DNA from: a virus
Reading direction: 5' to 3' (one strand)
IMG/VR virus record: IMGVR_UViG_3300025671_007539
Span: 1 to 22,790 of that record
Length of the DNA stretch: 22,790 bases
The notes beneath the pieces were generated by a model, which was given only the letters and a program-made list of their open reading frames with translations, ran no database searches and was not told the DNA's origin. The translations under genes and the position numbers were made by a program. The stretch's first letter is position 1. Each line of letters starts with the position of its first letter. This document shows positions 1 to 7,417 of the stretch, in pieces.

Positions 1-151
1 GACCCATTGCGTACATTAATCCACTTGCATAAGTTAGATATGCAACTAAACCTGTAATTGCCAAACCAATTGCAGTGTAGTTATATAGTGCAAGCATAAA
101 AGTTCTCAGTGCTTCGTCATAGTAAGCACCGGTCATTGTTCTAGTATTCAT
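1..151 (-). CDS. Bax inhibitor-1 (BI-1/YccA) family membrane protein, N-terminal part, cut by window edge
   Basis: This reading frame is open from an ATG at 151 to the window edge and gives about 50 residues. After a polar start (NTRTMTGAYYDEAL) comes LRTFMLALYNYTAIGLAITG, then a hydrophobic stretch. The order 'LR-x-F/Y-ML-x-x-YNY-x-A-x-GLA-x-TG' is the usual beginning of bacterial BI-1/YccA (TMBIM) proteins, multi-pass inner-membrane proteins thought to act as ion (calcium) leak channels or to interact with FtsH. An AGGAG sits 7-8 bases upstream, inside the last codons of the neighbouring MazG-like gene, whose stop codon is one base away, so the two are probably co-translated. The family call rests on the first 50 residues only; the remaining transmembrane helices are outside the window. 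Confidence 0.65.
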   Translation of the reverse strand, partial: MNTRTMTGAYYDEALRTFMLALYNYTAIGLAITGLVAYLTYASGLMYAMG

Positions 152-152
152 A

Positions 153-512
153 TCAATCTCCTATAAATTTAGCAAGTTGTGGTGGTTCCCAACCTTCTGG
201 CTTCAATACCTTGCCATCTTCACGTTTGCGTACTTTGCCTGTAACTGGATCAATCTTGGCAAAGTTTGTATCCATTACTTCTTTCCAAGCACCTTCGCCA
301 TCGTAGCCACCGGCACGTATAGCACCCATAGTAACAACAAGAATATCGATTAGTGCATCTAGTTGTTCTACACGATCATCTGCTGCAATAGCATCTGCAA
401 GTTCGTTGTATTCTTCTGCAATAAGGCTGAGATACATATCATAGTTTGCTTCTGATGGCTCTTGATCACACGCTGAGCCAAAGCGTTCAATATCTTCAAA
501 TGGATTTGTCAT
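153..512 (-). CDS. MazG-like / PRA-PH-type nucleoside triphosphate pyrophosphohydrolase
   Basis: A 119-aa protein of the all-alpha NTP pyrophosphatase superfamily, which hydrolyses (d)NTPs or related nucleotides to the monophosphate plus pyrophosphate using Mg2+. The metal-binding pattern is visible: E33-E34-x-x-E37 on one helix and E49-x-x-D52 plus D56 on the next (EEYNEL ... EQLDALIDIL). The C-terminal part, with REDGKVLKPEGWEPP at about 97-111, resembles the tail of phage and bacterial members annotated as phosphoribosyl-ATP pyrophosphohydrolase-like. The size is normal for a single-domain member. Such enzymes are common in marine myoviruses and are proposed to shape the nucleotide or ppGpp pool of the infected cell; the true substrate cannot be read from sequence. 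It lies 9 bases after the cochaperonin gene. Confidence 0.8.
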   Translation of the reverse strand: MTNPFEDIERFGSACDQEPSEANYDMYLSLIAEEYNELADAIAADDRVEQLDALIDILVVTMGAIRAGGYDGEGAWKEVMDTNFAKIDPVTGKVRKREDGKVLKPEGWEPPQLAKFIGD

Positions 513-521
513 TACAACCTC

Positions 522-920
522 TTAGTTTACAAATGATTCAGGTTTGATTTCTGCAGGACCGTCAGAATATTCTGCACCAAACTGCACATCATTTGGTTTT
601 TCTTTACTAAATCCTAAAATACTTTCTGCTTCTACCATACGTAGTTCAGTCTCACCTTTGCCTTCATTGATTTTTACACTTCTTGTCCAACGTCCGTGTT
701 CAACTAAAACCCAATCGCCTACTTGATAATCGTCAATGTTATCAGGGCCTTTAGAATGGACTTGACCCCAACGTGGATAGATACCTCTTGTAGTACCATC
801 ATCATCTCTAATGATTAATCCACCTTTGGTTTTTTGTTCTCCAAAATACATATTACTTACTATCACTCTGTTACCAATTGGAGATAATTTACCATTAATA
901 ATATTTGTGTTAATTGCCAT
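522..920 (-). CDS. GroES-like cochaperonin (T4 gp31 analogue)
   Basis: A 132-aa protein matching the GroES fold: LSPIGNRVIV at about 12-21, a mobile-loop-like segment at about 27-46 with GGLII at 33-37 (in GroES this hydrophobic tripeptide contacts GroEL), GQVHSKGPD at 52-60, and VGDWVLVEHG at 67-76. The end of the domain reads ELRMVEAESILGF, equivalent to the last GroES strand. About 28 residues follow that are not part of GroES. T4 gp31 (111 aa) replaces GroES on GroEL so that the large capsid protein can fold; this gene probably serves virion protein folding likewise. The start codon overlaps the previous stop by one base (TAATG), with AGGTG ahead of it. I am confident of the fold and less so of the client protein. 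Confidence 0.8.
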   Translation of the reverse strand: MAINTNIINGKLSPIGNRVIVSNMYFGEQKTKGGLIIRDDDGTTRGIYPRWGQVHSKGPDNIDDYQVGDWVLVEHGRWTRSVKINEGKGETELRMVEAESILGFSKEKPNDVQFGAEYSDGPAEIKPESFVN

Positions 921-1351
921 TATTCACCTTTTTTTACAAAATTTCCATCTTCATCTTCCACCCATTCAGGCGTAGAAGAAGTATTTTTGCTTGTAGTTGC
1001 TGATGCTTTTTTTGGTTGTGCTTGTGCTTGTGCTTGTGGTTTTGGCGGAACAGGTTCTTCGTCAAATTCAGCAAGTTTTTGAACTTCTGCTGATGTTAAT
1101 TTTGTTTCAACAGGTGCATCTACTTCTGCACTTTCGTGAACAACAGGTGCCGATCCTTTATAGTAGTCCTGCATCACTTCTTCTCTTTTACGAATAATTT
1201 TACCGCCAGGACCTAATTCGTCGCCACGAGCATTTACACGAGCATTACCGACAGCAGGTGTGAGTTCATTGCGTTTGATCAGCAAGTCTAAATCAACAAC
1301 CTTACCTTTCATACTCCTATATGTCTTACGACCTTTTTGTTTCATTGCCAT
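920..1351 (-). CDS. Basic, low-complexity phage protein of unknown function
   Basis: About 143 aa. I do not recognise a domain. The first 65 residues are basic and look like a conserved segment (KQKGRKTYRSMKGK, then LIKRNELTPAVGNARVNARG). The middle is acidic, followed by a Pro/Gln/Ala stretch (PKPQAQAQAQPKK) and a Ser/Thr linker, and the protein ends with PEWVEDEDGNFVKKGE. The frame can also start at an ATG at 1357, but that codon directly abuts the AGGAGA Shine-Dalgarno at 1357-1362. The ATG at 1351 has about 5-6 bases of spacing and is the better start. The stop overlaps the cochaperonin start by one base, suggesting translational coupling. It could be a small virion or scaffold-type protein, but this is only a guess from its composition. 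Confidence 0.7.
   Translation of the reverse strand: MAMKQKGRKTYRSMKGKVVDLDLLIKRNELTPAVGNARVNARGDELGPGGKIIRKREEVMQDYYKGSAPVVHESAEVDAPVETKLTSAEVQKLAEFDEEPVPPKPQAQAQAQPKKASATTSKNTSSTPEWVEDEDGNFVKKGE
1016..1038. repeat. 6-bp tandem repeat (TTGTGC, 3.8 units)
   Basis: Three full copies and one partial copy of the plus-strand hexamer TTGTGC. On the coding (minus) strand they encode the QAQAQAQ run of the low-complexity protein. Because the unit is six bases, expansion or contraction by slippage would keep the reading frame. Confidence 0.75.
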
Positions 1352-1377
1352 TGGCATCTCCTAAAATATACACATAT

Positions 1378-1911
1378 TTAGTCACGTAAAAATTCACGCC
1401 AGTCTAAATTGTATTTTATGCTATCAATTCTGTGTACACCAATCAAATACAATACATAACTTGCTACACTAGATCCACGTCCTACACCCCATACAATATC
1501 GTTCTCACGCATAAAATCTACAAGATAGATCATATAGCGTAGTAAGTTATGCATATTACGTTCTTTAAAAGCATCTAGTTCTTCCCAAATGCGATCTTGT
1601 ACGTGTTGTGGACAAGGTGTTTCTGCTTTACCTAGAACATATTCATATACGCTAATCGCTTTATATTCATCAGGCATAAACCATTCACTTTGACATACAC
1701 CGTCAAAAGTCTTTTGATCTACATCTAGTGGAATATACTTCTGTAGTTTGTTAAACCCTTGTTCTTCCATTGCCGCATTAAATTTGTCTACGTCATCACT
1801 TGGATTACACAATACCACATGAACTTTATCCGATTGACCACTATAAATCATATCGATTAAATCGCGATTACTAAATCGTGGGATACCTAAATCATCAGTT
1901 CTCATAAGCAT
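1378..1911 (-). CDS. Short DnaE-like protein (segment of DNA polymerase III alpha, no catalytic aspartates)
   Basis: A 177-aa protein whose C-terminal half matches bacterial DNA polymerase III alpha (DnaE/PolC, family C): a helix leading to VDFMRENDIVWGVGRGSSVA (131-150), then a segment equivalent to the DnaE stretch '[33 protein letters not shown]', here ending YNLDWREFLRD. In DnaE this GRGS region is the beginning of the palm and binds the incoming nucleotide or primer end. The catalytic PDxDxD motif that follows in DnaE is missing because the protein stops there. The PHP domain, fingers and thumb are also absent. It is therefore not a polymerase by itself. No strong Shine-Dalgarno is visible; the start could be the ATG at 1911 or at 1905. 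The homology is clear, but the function is unknown. Confidence 0.7.
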   Translation of the reverse strand: MLMRTDDLGIPRFSNRDLIDMIYSGQSDKVHVVLCNPSDDVDKFNAAMEEQGFNKLQKYIPLDVDQKTFDGVCQSEWFMPDEYKAISVYEYVLGKAETPCPQHVQDRIWEELDAFKERNMHNLLRYMIYLVDFMRENDIVWGVGRGSSVASYVLYLIGVHRIDSIKYNLDWREFLRD

Positions 1912-1920
1912 ATATGTATT

Positions 1921-2157
1921 TTATGACACGTTTATTAAATCGTCAAGAGAATTATCACCATTTTCTTGTTGTTGTTTTAACTTAGCAGCAGTTCTTCTTG
2001 CTTCTAATTCTAATTTATATCCATCCATTAACAATATCATTTGATGTCTTACATCTGGATTATCCGTAACAAAATACATATGATTTAATTTTAGAAGTTT
2101 TTGTTCTAAAACTGCGTCAGAATATTCTGCAAGATTTTCTTGTAAAGGATGCATCAT
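1921..2157 (-). CDS. Small helical phage protein, unknown
   Basis: A 78-aa, mostly helical, charged protein (LAEYSDAVLEQKLLKLNHMY, later LELEARRTAAKLKQQQEN). I recognise no domain and see no membrane segment. The start overlaps the stop of the 203-aa structural gene by 4 bases (ATGA), so it is probably translated by coupling from it. The next codon is also ATG, so the start could be one residue later. The length, helical composition and position next to tail genes would suit a small accessory virion or assembly factor, but nothing shows this directly. Confidence 0.65.
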   Translation of the reverse strand: MMHPLQENLAEYSDAVLEQKLLKLNHMYFVTDNPDVRHQMILLMDGYKLELEARRTAAKLKQQQENGDNSLDDLINVS

Positions 2158-2765
2158 ACTTGAGAATATGCACCTAAGTTTTGCAAAAACACTTTACCAC
2201 CATTGTTATAAGTAAATGCTTTAATTAAAGTGCTGTCGTTGCTTGCTAGTGTTGTGGTAATTTGTGGACTACCACCAAAAGATGCATCAACTTGCATTAA
2301 ACTACTTTGACTTGCACCATACTCACTTGCAAATGTTACCGTCCTTGTTGCACCACCGTCACCATAAACATGAATATACAATTCTGCATATTCGTCATTA
2401 GTAGGCCATCCGTTTATTGTTAATGTAATATTGGCTTGTGCGGTAATTGTAAAATAGTGACCAGACTGAAAACTTAATTCAGCATCGGCAGAAATACCAG
2501 AGAGTCTGTTAGTATGTGTTAATGATTGCTCTTTCGCAACATATCTATAGATTGTTTCGTTATTAAAATTGTTATCAATAACATCCCCTGATGCCAAAGG
2601 ACCTTTTAAAATAGTATTTGCTTGCAAAGCATTAATTTCACCCCTTGCTTCTACAAAATTATTTTCGATAATATTAAAATTATCTCTAAATCCTTGTGAA
2701 TCATTATCTTGTCCTGCAATTGGAAAATTTACATCAATTTGCTCAACACTAATATTACTGGCCAT
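2154..2765 (-). CDS. Virion structural (tail/fibre-associated) protein with divergent N-terminal module
   Basis: A 203-aa protein. Its first ~40 residues (SVEQIDVNFPIAGQDNDSQG, then FRDNFNIIENNFVEA) are a divergent copy of the module that starts three other proteins in this cluster. The rest is rich in Thr/Ser/Asn and short beta-prone stretches (HYFTITAQANITLTINGWP, VTFASEYGASQSS), as expected for a beta-structured virion protein. It follows the 1295-aa structural gene by 33 bases and has its own late-promoter octamer (2788-2795) and a GAGAGGA Shine-Dalgarno. Assigning it to the virion is an inference from this composition and from its location. Attachment to baseplate or tail is likely; the exact part is unknown. 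Confidence 0.7.
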   Translation of the reverse strand: MASNISVEQIDVNFPIAGQDNDSQGFRDNFNIIENNFVEARGEINALQANTILKGPLASGDVIDNNFNNETIYRYVAKEQSLTHTNRLSGISADAELSFQSGHYFTITAQANITLTINGWPTNDEYAELYIHVYGDGGATRTVTFASEYGASQSSLMQVDASFGGSPQITTTLASNDSTLIKAFTYNNGGKVFLQNLGAYSQV

Positions 2766-2787
2766 TATTATTCCTCTCTAACAAATA

Positions 2788-2795
2788 TATTTATC
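2788..2795 (-). promoter_or_regulatory. Late-promoter octamer GATAAATA
   Basis: The minus strand reads GATAAATA, 22 bases upstream of the ATG at 2765 and directly after the stop of the 1295-aa gene. It fits the T4/cyanophage late consensus (N)ATAAATA, read by the gp55/gp33/gp45-type machinery in T4. Confidence 0.6.
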
Positions 2796-2798
2796 ACC

Positions 2799-5700
2799 TT
2801 AAACATTATACTTATAATTTCCAAATACAACAAATTGTTCATTTTCGTTATTAGCTGTATTACTTACAATATATCTGTCAATTTCGTATTTAATTTGATT
2901 AAACTCAAATCCATTATTGATAATATTTTCTTTTACCAACTCACCTGTTCCTGGTTTACAGAAACATAATGGCATTGCTGTAACATAATCAAGTTCTTGT
3001 CCTGTAGTGGTTTGACTACTACGCATCCAAAGAGGCAAATATTCTCTTTCATTTGCTCCTATTTCTTCTATTCGCTTTCGCATATTTCCTATGTTACTAA
3101 TATAACGTAGTACATTTGCATTTTGACTTACAAGTATGCTGTTATTATCAATAGTAATTACATCATATTTTGGTCTCAGTCTATTTGTAGCTGTATCATT
3201 AGCAGCAGTTGTACCTGTTGATCTAAATACAATTATTGTACCATCTTGTGCAACAATTTCTAATTGTGCTTGTGCTGGTACCTCTACTACTCCTTCTCTT
3301 GTAGTAATAGAAATAGTTCCTTGACTAGTTGGAATACGTATAATTTCACCGTCTCTTGGCGTAATAGTATAAACATCAGCACCTTCATCTATAGCAGTAA
3401 CATCATCTTTAGTTTCTAATTTTACATCATTGACTTTTAATGCTTCTCCTGTTTTAGACCTTACCGTAAAATTTGTGTTTCCTACATTTGGTTGCATAGG
3501 ATCAACAATTTCAACATATACAACTTCATAGACAACATCGTTTGTACCAGGTTTTTTTGCTATGGCAGTTTTTAATTCTCCAAATCTAAACTGCTTTTTC
3601 TTATGATTTTTTGTAGCAGCAGCTACAAAGTAACTTATAGATTTAGCTTCTATTCCTGCATAGGCTAGTGTACGAAGATTTTTTTGTACCCCAAAATTTT
3701 CATCAAATGGTCTGTAAATGTATTCAGGAGTGAAAACTCTATAGTCATTTATAAATGATTCGAATGCAGTTTTTTGTGTAATATTAGGAAATGGTTGCAT
3801 GAATACATTTGAATATACTTTAGAATCAACATCATTGACTACAAGAGTAAATTCACGCACACTTGCACTATAACCAAAACGATCTCTAGCCAAAACCTTA
3901 AATCTATATTTCCTGTCAATAGTTGTAGTACTACCGTCAAATGTCGTAGTACGTGAGTCAATTGTAGTCAGACCTAACCCTTGTGAATTACTATATTGGT
4001 TTGCTTTACCAACAAGTTCACCATCACGTTTTAATGTTAAACCAAATGGAAGTTTACCACCAATCAAATCATATCGTAATGAAGACCCTTCCAATGTTGT
4101 AGTTGCCTCTATTTTCAATGTACTGATTCTGTTAGCAAGTATATTACCTAAATCGTTACCAGTTATCCAGTTAATTTCACTTGATACATCTCCTAAAACA
4201 TTTATTGTAAATGTTTTCTGTGTAGATACAACCTCTATATTAGTTGTGCTTATTCTTTGTACAATTAATGTTTGAGCTAAAGCACCAAAAGTAATTTGTG
4301 TATTTTTTGAAATTGATCTTGTTAAATTTGCACTCAAAGGAACTTTGTAAAAAGGATCGCTACGTGTGGTGTTTACAACACTGCTATCGTCACTGCTAAT
4401 TACACTAACAAATTTATTTCTTGTTCTTGTTTTATCAGTGCTTAATATTTCAAAATTTATATATCTATCGCTAAATGTGATAATTCTGTATTCACTTGTT
4501 GTAACATCAAATGTAAGCAAATATCTTTCAAATGCTTCTCTAAATGTTTCACCCGGAACTGGTTCAATTCCAGCTAAAGTGTAGTTAAATTGTAAATCTC
4601 CGCTACTATCATCCGATTGTATTTCATATTCAACATATTCTTTCCATAATGTTGTAGTTAAATAATCATCCACTAATTTGTACGATTCTGTCGAAGAGTA
4701 ATTTAATGTTTTGTTTTTATAAAAATCTAAATCTGCTTGACTTAATTCTTTAACATATAAAAATCCATCACCATTAATTGCATCTCTATAGATTTCTAAT
4801 GGTTTACTTGCTTTATATGTAGGTTCTAATGGTCTTGATAGTTCTAAGACATCATAATCCTCGTTCATATCACTAACAGATTCAACATCATACATGTTAT
4901 TATCAATGTTAATTGTCTGACCTAATAAACTATCTAAGTCACTTATACCATCATCTCTGGTCGTTGGCAATTTCCTAATTTTAATATTTGATTTACCAGA
5001 TAATGTGTCTTCTATGATACTTGTGTTAATTTCTACTATATCATTGCTATCACTTTCTTGTCTTAGTGCTTCAATAGTAAAACGATATTCTTTTGTAACT
5101 GATGGTTGATATGGTATAATACCTGCAAGCTCACCTGTTAGTCCATCTAATTTTAAACCTGGAGGAATGACACTTGGTGTGCCGTCATCATTAAATGGCA
5201 TTATACTATAACTAATTGTGCCTAAAAGTGAATTTGGATCAAACACATCTAAAAATAGTGTAACATAATTATCAGCACGTTTGAATCCTAGATTTCCAGG
5301 TGTCAACCAAATAGGTTTACGTAAGTATGTGCTGTCTGCTGTAAACAAACCAGTACCGGATTTCATAATAGTATTATCAGCTCTTAAAAAATCATCTCCT
5401 ACAACATACATTCTAAACTCACGTTTTACTGAACTTACATCATCTTCCACCGTAACTCTAAAATTATAATATCTGTTTAATTTTTTTGGAGCTCTAGTAG
5501 GAGTACTAAATCCATAAAAAGTTGTGTCATAAAAATAACTATCAAACCCATCGTCGTCTGCTATATTGCCAAAGTCTAATGGATTATTATCATATGTTCC
5601 GCTATCATACCCTGGTTCTGCATCGATGTCAAGTGCTAATATAGGATCTACAATACCGGTAATTCTACCATCTTCTGATAGACTCAAACCAGGAGGCAAC

Positions 5701-6686
5701 TCGCCATCATCGTCACCTATGAAAAATCTTAACTTTTCTCCTGCTGCTAAATCGCTGTCTATAGCTTGCAATTGGAAATCTACAACACTACTATCTAAAA
5801 CAAAATATGCTTGGTTTACTCTGTCTGGAGGTGTGTTGTCAAATATTACATTAAGAACTTCCCAGTTCTTTTCTAAAGAGTCATATATTTTTATTATAAA
5901 ATCAAATGTGTTATCAAAAACTTGCACCCAAAGTTGATCGTTTATAGGATCAATTGGTGCTGTTTTACTTACGGTATAATCAACATTTTTCCAAACAGGT
6001 GAGTTGCCAGATTCGTCATAAAATCTAAATCTTAAATTAAGTCCGTTTGTAGTTTTGTTTAAATTAAACCAAAAGTCTGTTAAGTTTGCATTAGGAGTTG
6101 TAGCATCAACTTTTAATACGGTATCAGTTCCAAGAGCTCCTTTCATTTGTGTTTCGTTAACTCTATACCAACGATCATTTGTTTTATACCAAAATTGTTG
6201 TACATCGGTAACAAAAGCAAAATCTCCATTTTCTCCTGTGTCTCTACTTGGAATACCTTTGTAAATTGTGATTGTTTGTGCAGTAAAAACACTAGTGTCG
6301 CCTGTTGCAAATATTCCCCAATTGGTATTTTCTGTGTCAATCCAATACTTGTTTCTTAGAGTTGTGCTAATTGCTAGATCACCTGCAGGAGTAATCCAAC
6401 GTGGTGCATCTTCGCCTTCAATTCTTACACGTAAAGTTCTATCAGCAATACCTTCATCATTGCTTGCTCTTACAACAAACTCAAATTCTGTAGTTTTTCC
6501 TACTTCAAAAGGCACTCCTTTTAAATTATAATTTTCTATTCTCAAGCCTGGAGGTATAGTACCAGCAATATGACTTATTGTAATACCTTCAGTACTATCT
6601 AAAGGTAAAGCAATATCTACATTTGTGCGTTCTTGAAAAGTTGCTAATTCTGCACCTGTTGCAACCGTCCATTGTGGTAATGCCAT
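2799..6686 (-). CDS. Large virion structural protein with putative-Ig (He_PIG-like) modules
   Basis: A 1295-aa protein. It has several copies of the He_PIG signature, 'PPGL-x-hydrophobic ... G-x-hydrophobic-x-G': TIPPGLRIENYNLKGVPFE (about 43-61), ELPPGLSLSEDGRITGIVD (about 325-345), IPPGLKLDGLTGELAGI (about 507-524) and LPFGLTLKRDGELVG (about 879-894). They are separated by beta-rich, Thr/Asp-rich sequence. He_PIG modules are beta-sandwich folds found in surface and phage structural proteins. There is no signal peptide or membrane segment. The start has a strong AAGGAGG six bases upstream, and the gene begins 10 bases after the 225-aa structural gene, with which it is probably co-transcribed. 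Large proteins of this type occur in marine T4-like phage particles. A host-recognition or decoration role is an inference. Confidence 0.75.
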   Translation of the reverse strand: MALPQWTVATGAELATFQERTNVDIALPLDSTEGITISHIAGTIPPGLRIENYNLKGVPFEVGKTTEFEFVVRASNDEGIADRTLRVRIEGEDAPRWITPAGDLAISTTLRNKYWIDTENTNWGIFATGDTSVFTAQTITIYKGIPSRDTGENGDFAFVTDVQQFWYKTNDRWYRVNETQMKGALGTDTVLKVDATTPNANLTDFWFNLNKTTNGLNLRFRFYDESGNSPVWKNVDYTVSKTAPIDPINDQLWVQVFDNTFDFIIKIYDSLEKNWEVLNVIFDNTPPDRVNQAYFVLDSSVVDFQLQAIDSDLAAGEKLRFFIGDDDGELPPGLSLSEDGRITGIVDPILALDIDAEPGYDSGTYDNNPLDFGNIADDDGFDSYFYDTTFYGFSTPTRAPKKLNRYYNFRVTVEDDVSSVKREFRMYVVGDDFLRADNTIMKSGTGLFTADSTYLRKPIWLTPGNLGFKRADNYVTLFLDVFDPNSLLGTISYSIMPFNDDGTPSVIPPGLKLDGLTGELAGIIPYQPSVTKEYRFTIEALRQESDSNDIVEINTSIIEDTLSGKSNIKIRKLPTTRDDGISDLDSLLGQTINIDNNMYDVESVSDMNEDYDVLELSRPLEPTYKASKPLEIYRDAINGDGFLYVKELSQADLDFYKNKTLNYSSTESYKLVDDYLTTTLWKEYVEYEIQSDDSSGDLQFNYTLAGIEPVPGETFREAFERYLLTFDVTTSEYRIITFSDRYINFEILSTDKTRTRNKFVSVISSDDSSVVNTTRSDPFYKVPLSANLTRSISKNTQITFGALAQTLIVQRISTTNIEVVSTQKTFTINVLGDVSSEINWITGNDLGNILANRISTLKIEATTTLEGSSLRYDLIGGKLPFGLTLKRDGELVGKANQYSNSQGLGLTTIDSRTTTFDGSTTTIDRKYRFKVLARDRFGYSASVREFTLVVNDVDSKVYSNVFMQPFPNITQKTAFESFINDYRVFTPEYIYRPFDENFGVQKNLRTLAYAGIEAKSISYFVAAATKNHKKKQFRFGELKTAIAKKPGTNDVVYEVVYVEIVDPMQPNVGNTNFTVRSKTGEALKVNDVKLETKDDVTAIDEGADVYTITPRDGEIIRIPTSQGTISITTREGVVEVPAQAQLEIVAQDGTIIVFRSTGTTAANDTATNRLRPKYDVITIDNNSILVSQNANVLRYISNIGNMRKRIEEIGANEREYLPLWMRSSQTTTGQELDYVTAMPLCFCKPGTGELVKENIINNGFEFNQIKYEIDRYIVSNTANNENEQFVVFGNYKYNV

Positions 6687-6696
6687 TTAACCCTCC

Positions 6697-7374
6697 TTAC
6701 GGCGAAACTGCTGGTAACAAACCTAAATCAACACTTACATCTTTACCTAAGATAAATGTTCCAAAGTCAACATCAATTTCATTAATAAACCAGTCAATTA
6801 AACTTGTGCGATTTGATCCTAGCTCTCCAAAATCCCAACTAAATGCACGATCCAATTCTTCACGTAATATATCATTCAACCTAGATACATTAACCAATGC
6901 GTTATTATCAGCATTCAGATCTGCATTTAATTGAGGTGCTGTTTCTCTAACAATTTGACTATCAAAAGTGATTGTCTTTGTTGAGTTATCTACACTTACT
7001 TGTGCTCCTTGAGTACCTGTTAAATTAATTACACTTTCTACAGGAGAAGTTAATGTGTAAGTGCCGTCTGTGAATCTGTAATATGCTTGTGTGCTTGAAA
7101 AATAAAGTGTATTTCCGTCATCGCTTACACGTATTGCCATTGTTTCTGGAAATAGTGGGTCTACACTAAGTTTTCTAAAATTTAATGTTGTACCTACTTG
7201 TTCTTTGAAAACTGCTTGACCTTCGCCAACACTTGCACCTACAATATCTGTAGCATTGCTTAGACGTATATCAAGGTCTTCAAAATTAGCATTTGCTTTT
7301 ATAAATGCTTCTCTTAGGTCATCGCCTGTGCCGTCATTAGCAAGAGCACCTACGTTAATAGTTTGGACTGCCAT
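6697..7374 (-). CDS. Virion structural protein with shared N-terminal INVG-GTGD module
   Basis: A 225-aa protein that begins with a clear copy of the cluster's shared module (TINVGALANDGTGDDLREAF, then IKANANFEDL, residues 5-34). A beta-rich middle (TLNFRKLSVDP, NTLYFSSTQAYYRFTDGTYT) follows, then a linker resembling phage fibre sequence (APQLNADLNADNNALVNVSR). The C-terminal ~50 residues are distinctive (WDFGELGSN ... VDFGTFILGKDVSVDLGLL). The gene has a GATAAATA octamer and a GGAG upstream. It is probably a baseplate- or fibre-associated structural protein; there is no catalytic motif. Confidence 0.75.
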   Translation of the reverse strand: MAVQTINVGALANDGTGDDLREAFIKANANFEDLDIRLSNATDIVGASVGEGQAVFKEQVGTTLNFRKLSVDPLFPETMAIRVSDDGNTLYFSSTQAYYRFTDGTYTLTSPVESVINLTGTQGAQVSVDNSTKTITFDSQIVRETAPQLNADLNADNNALVNVSRLNDILREELDRAFSWDFGELGSNRTSLIDWFINEIDVDFGTFILGKDVSVDLGLLPAVSP

Positions 7375-7392
7375 ATTAATCTCCGTTTTATA

Positions 7393-7400
7393 TATTTATC
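7393..7400 (-). promoter_or_regulatory. Late-promoter octamer GATAAATA
   Basis: The minus strand reads GATAAATATATA; the octamer ends 18 bases before the ATG of the 225-aa structural gene, with GGAG in between. It would drive that gene and the 1295-aa gene behind it. Confidence 0.6.
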
Positions 7401-7417
7401 ACGGAAAGTATTAATGA

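Noticed and set aside
1371-1385. CTAAATA sequence ahead of the low-complexity gene as a further late promoter
   Set aside because: It differs from ATAAATA at a core position and lies in the stop region of the DnaE-like gene; chance is likely in AT-rich DNA.
1378-1911. Reading the DnaE-like gene as a decayed, frameshifted polymerase
   Set aside because: The bases after its stop directly hold the next gene with its own ribosome site; no palm or finger remnants are visible in any frame.
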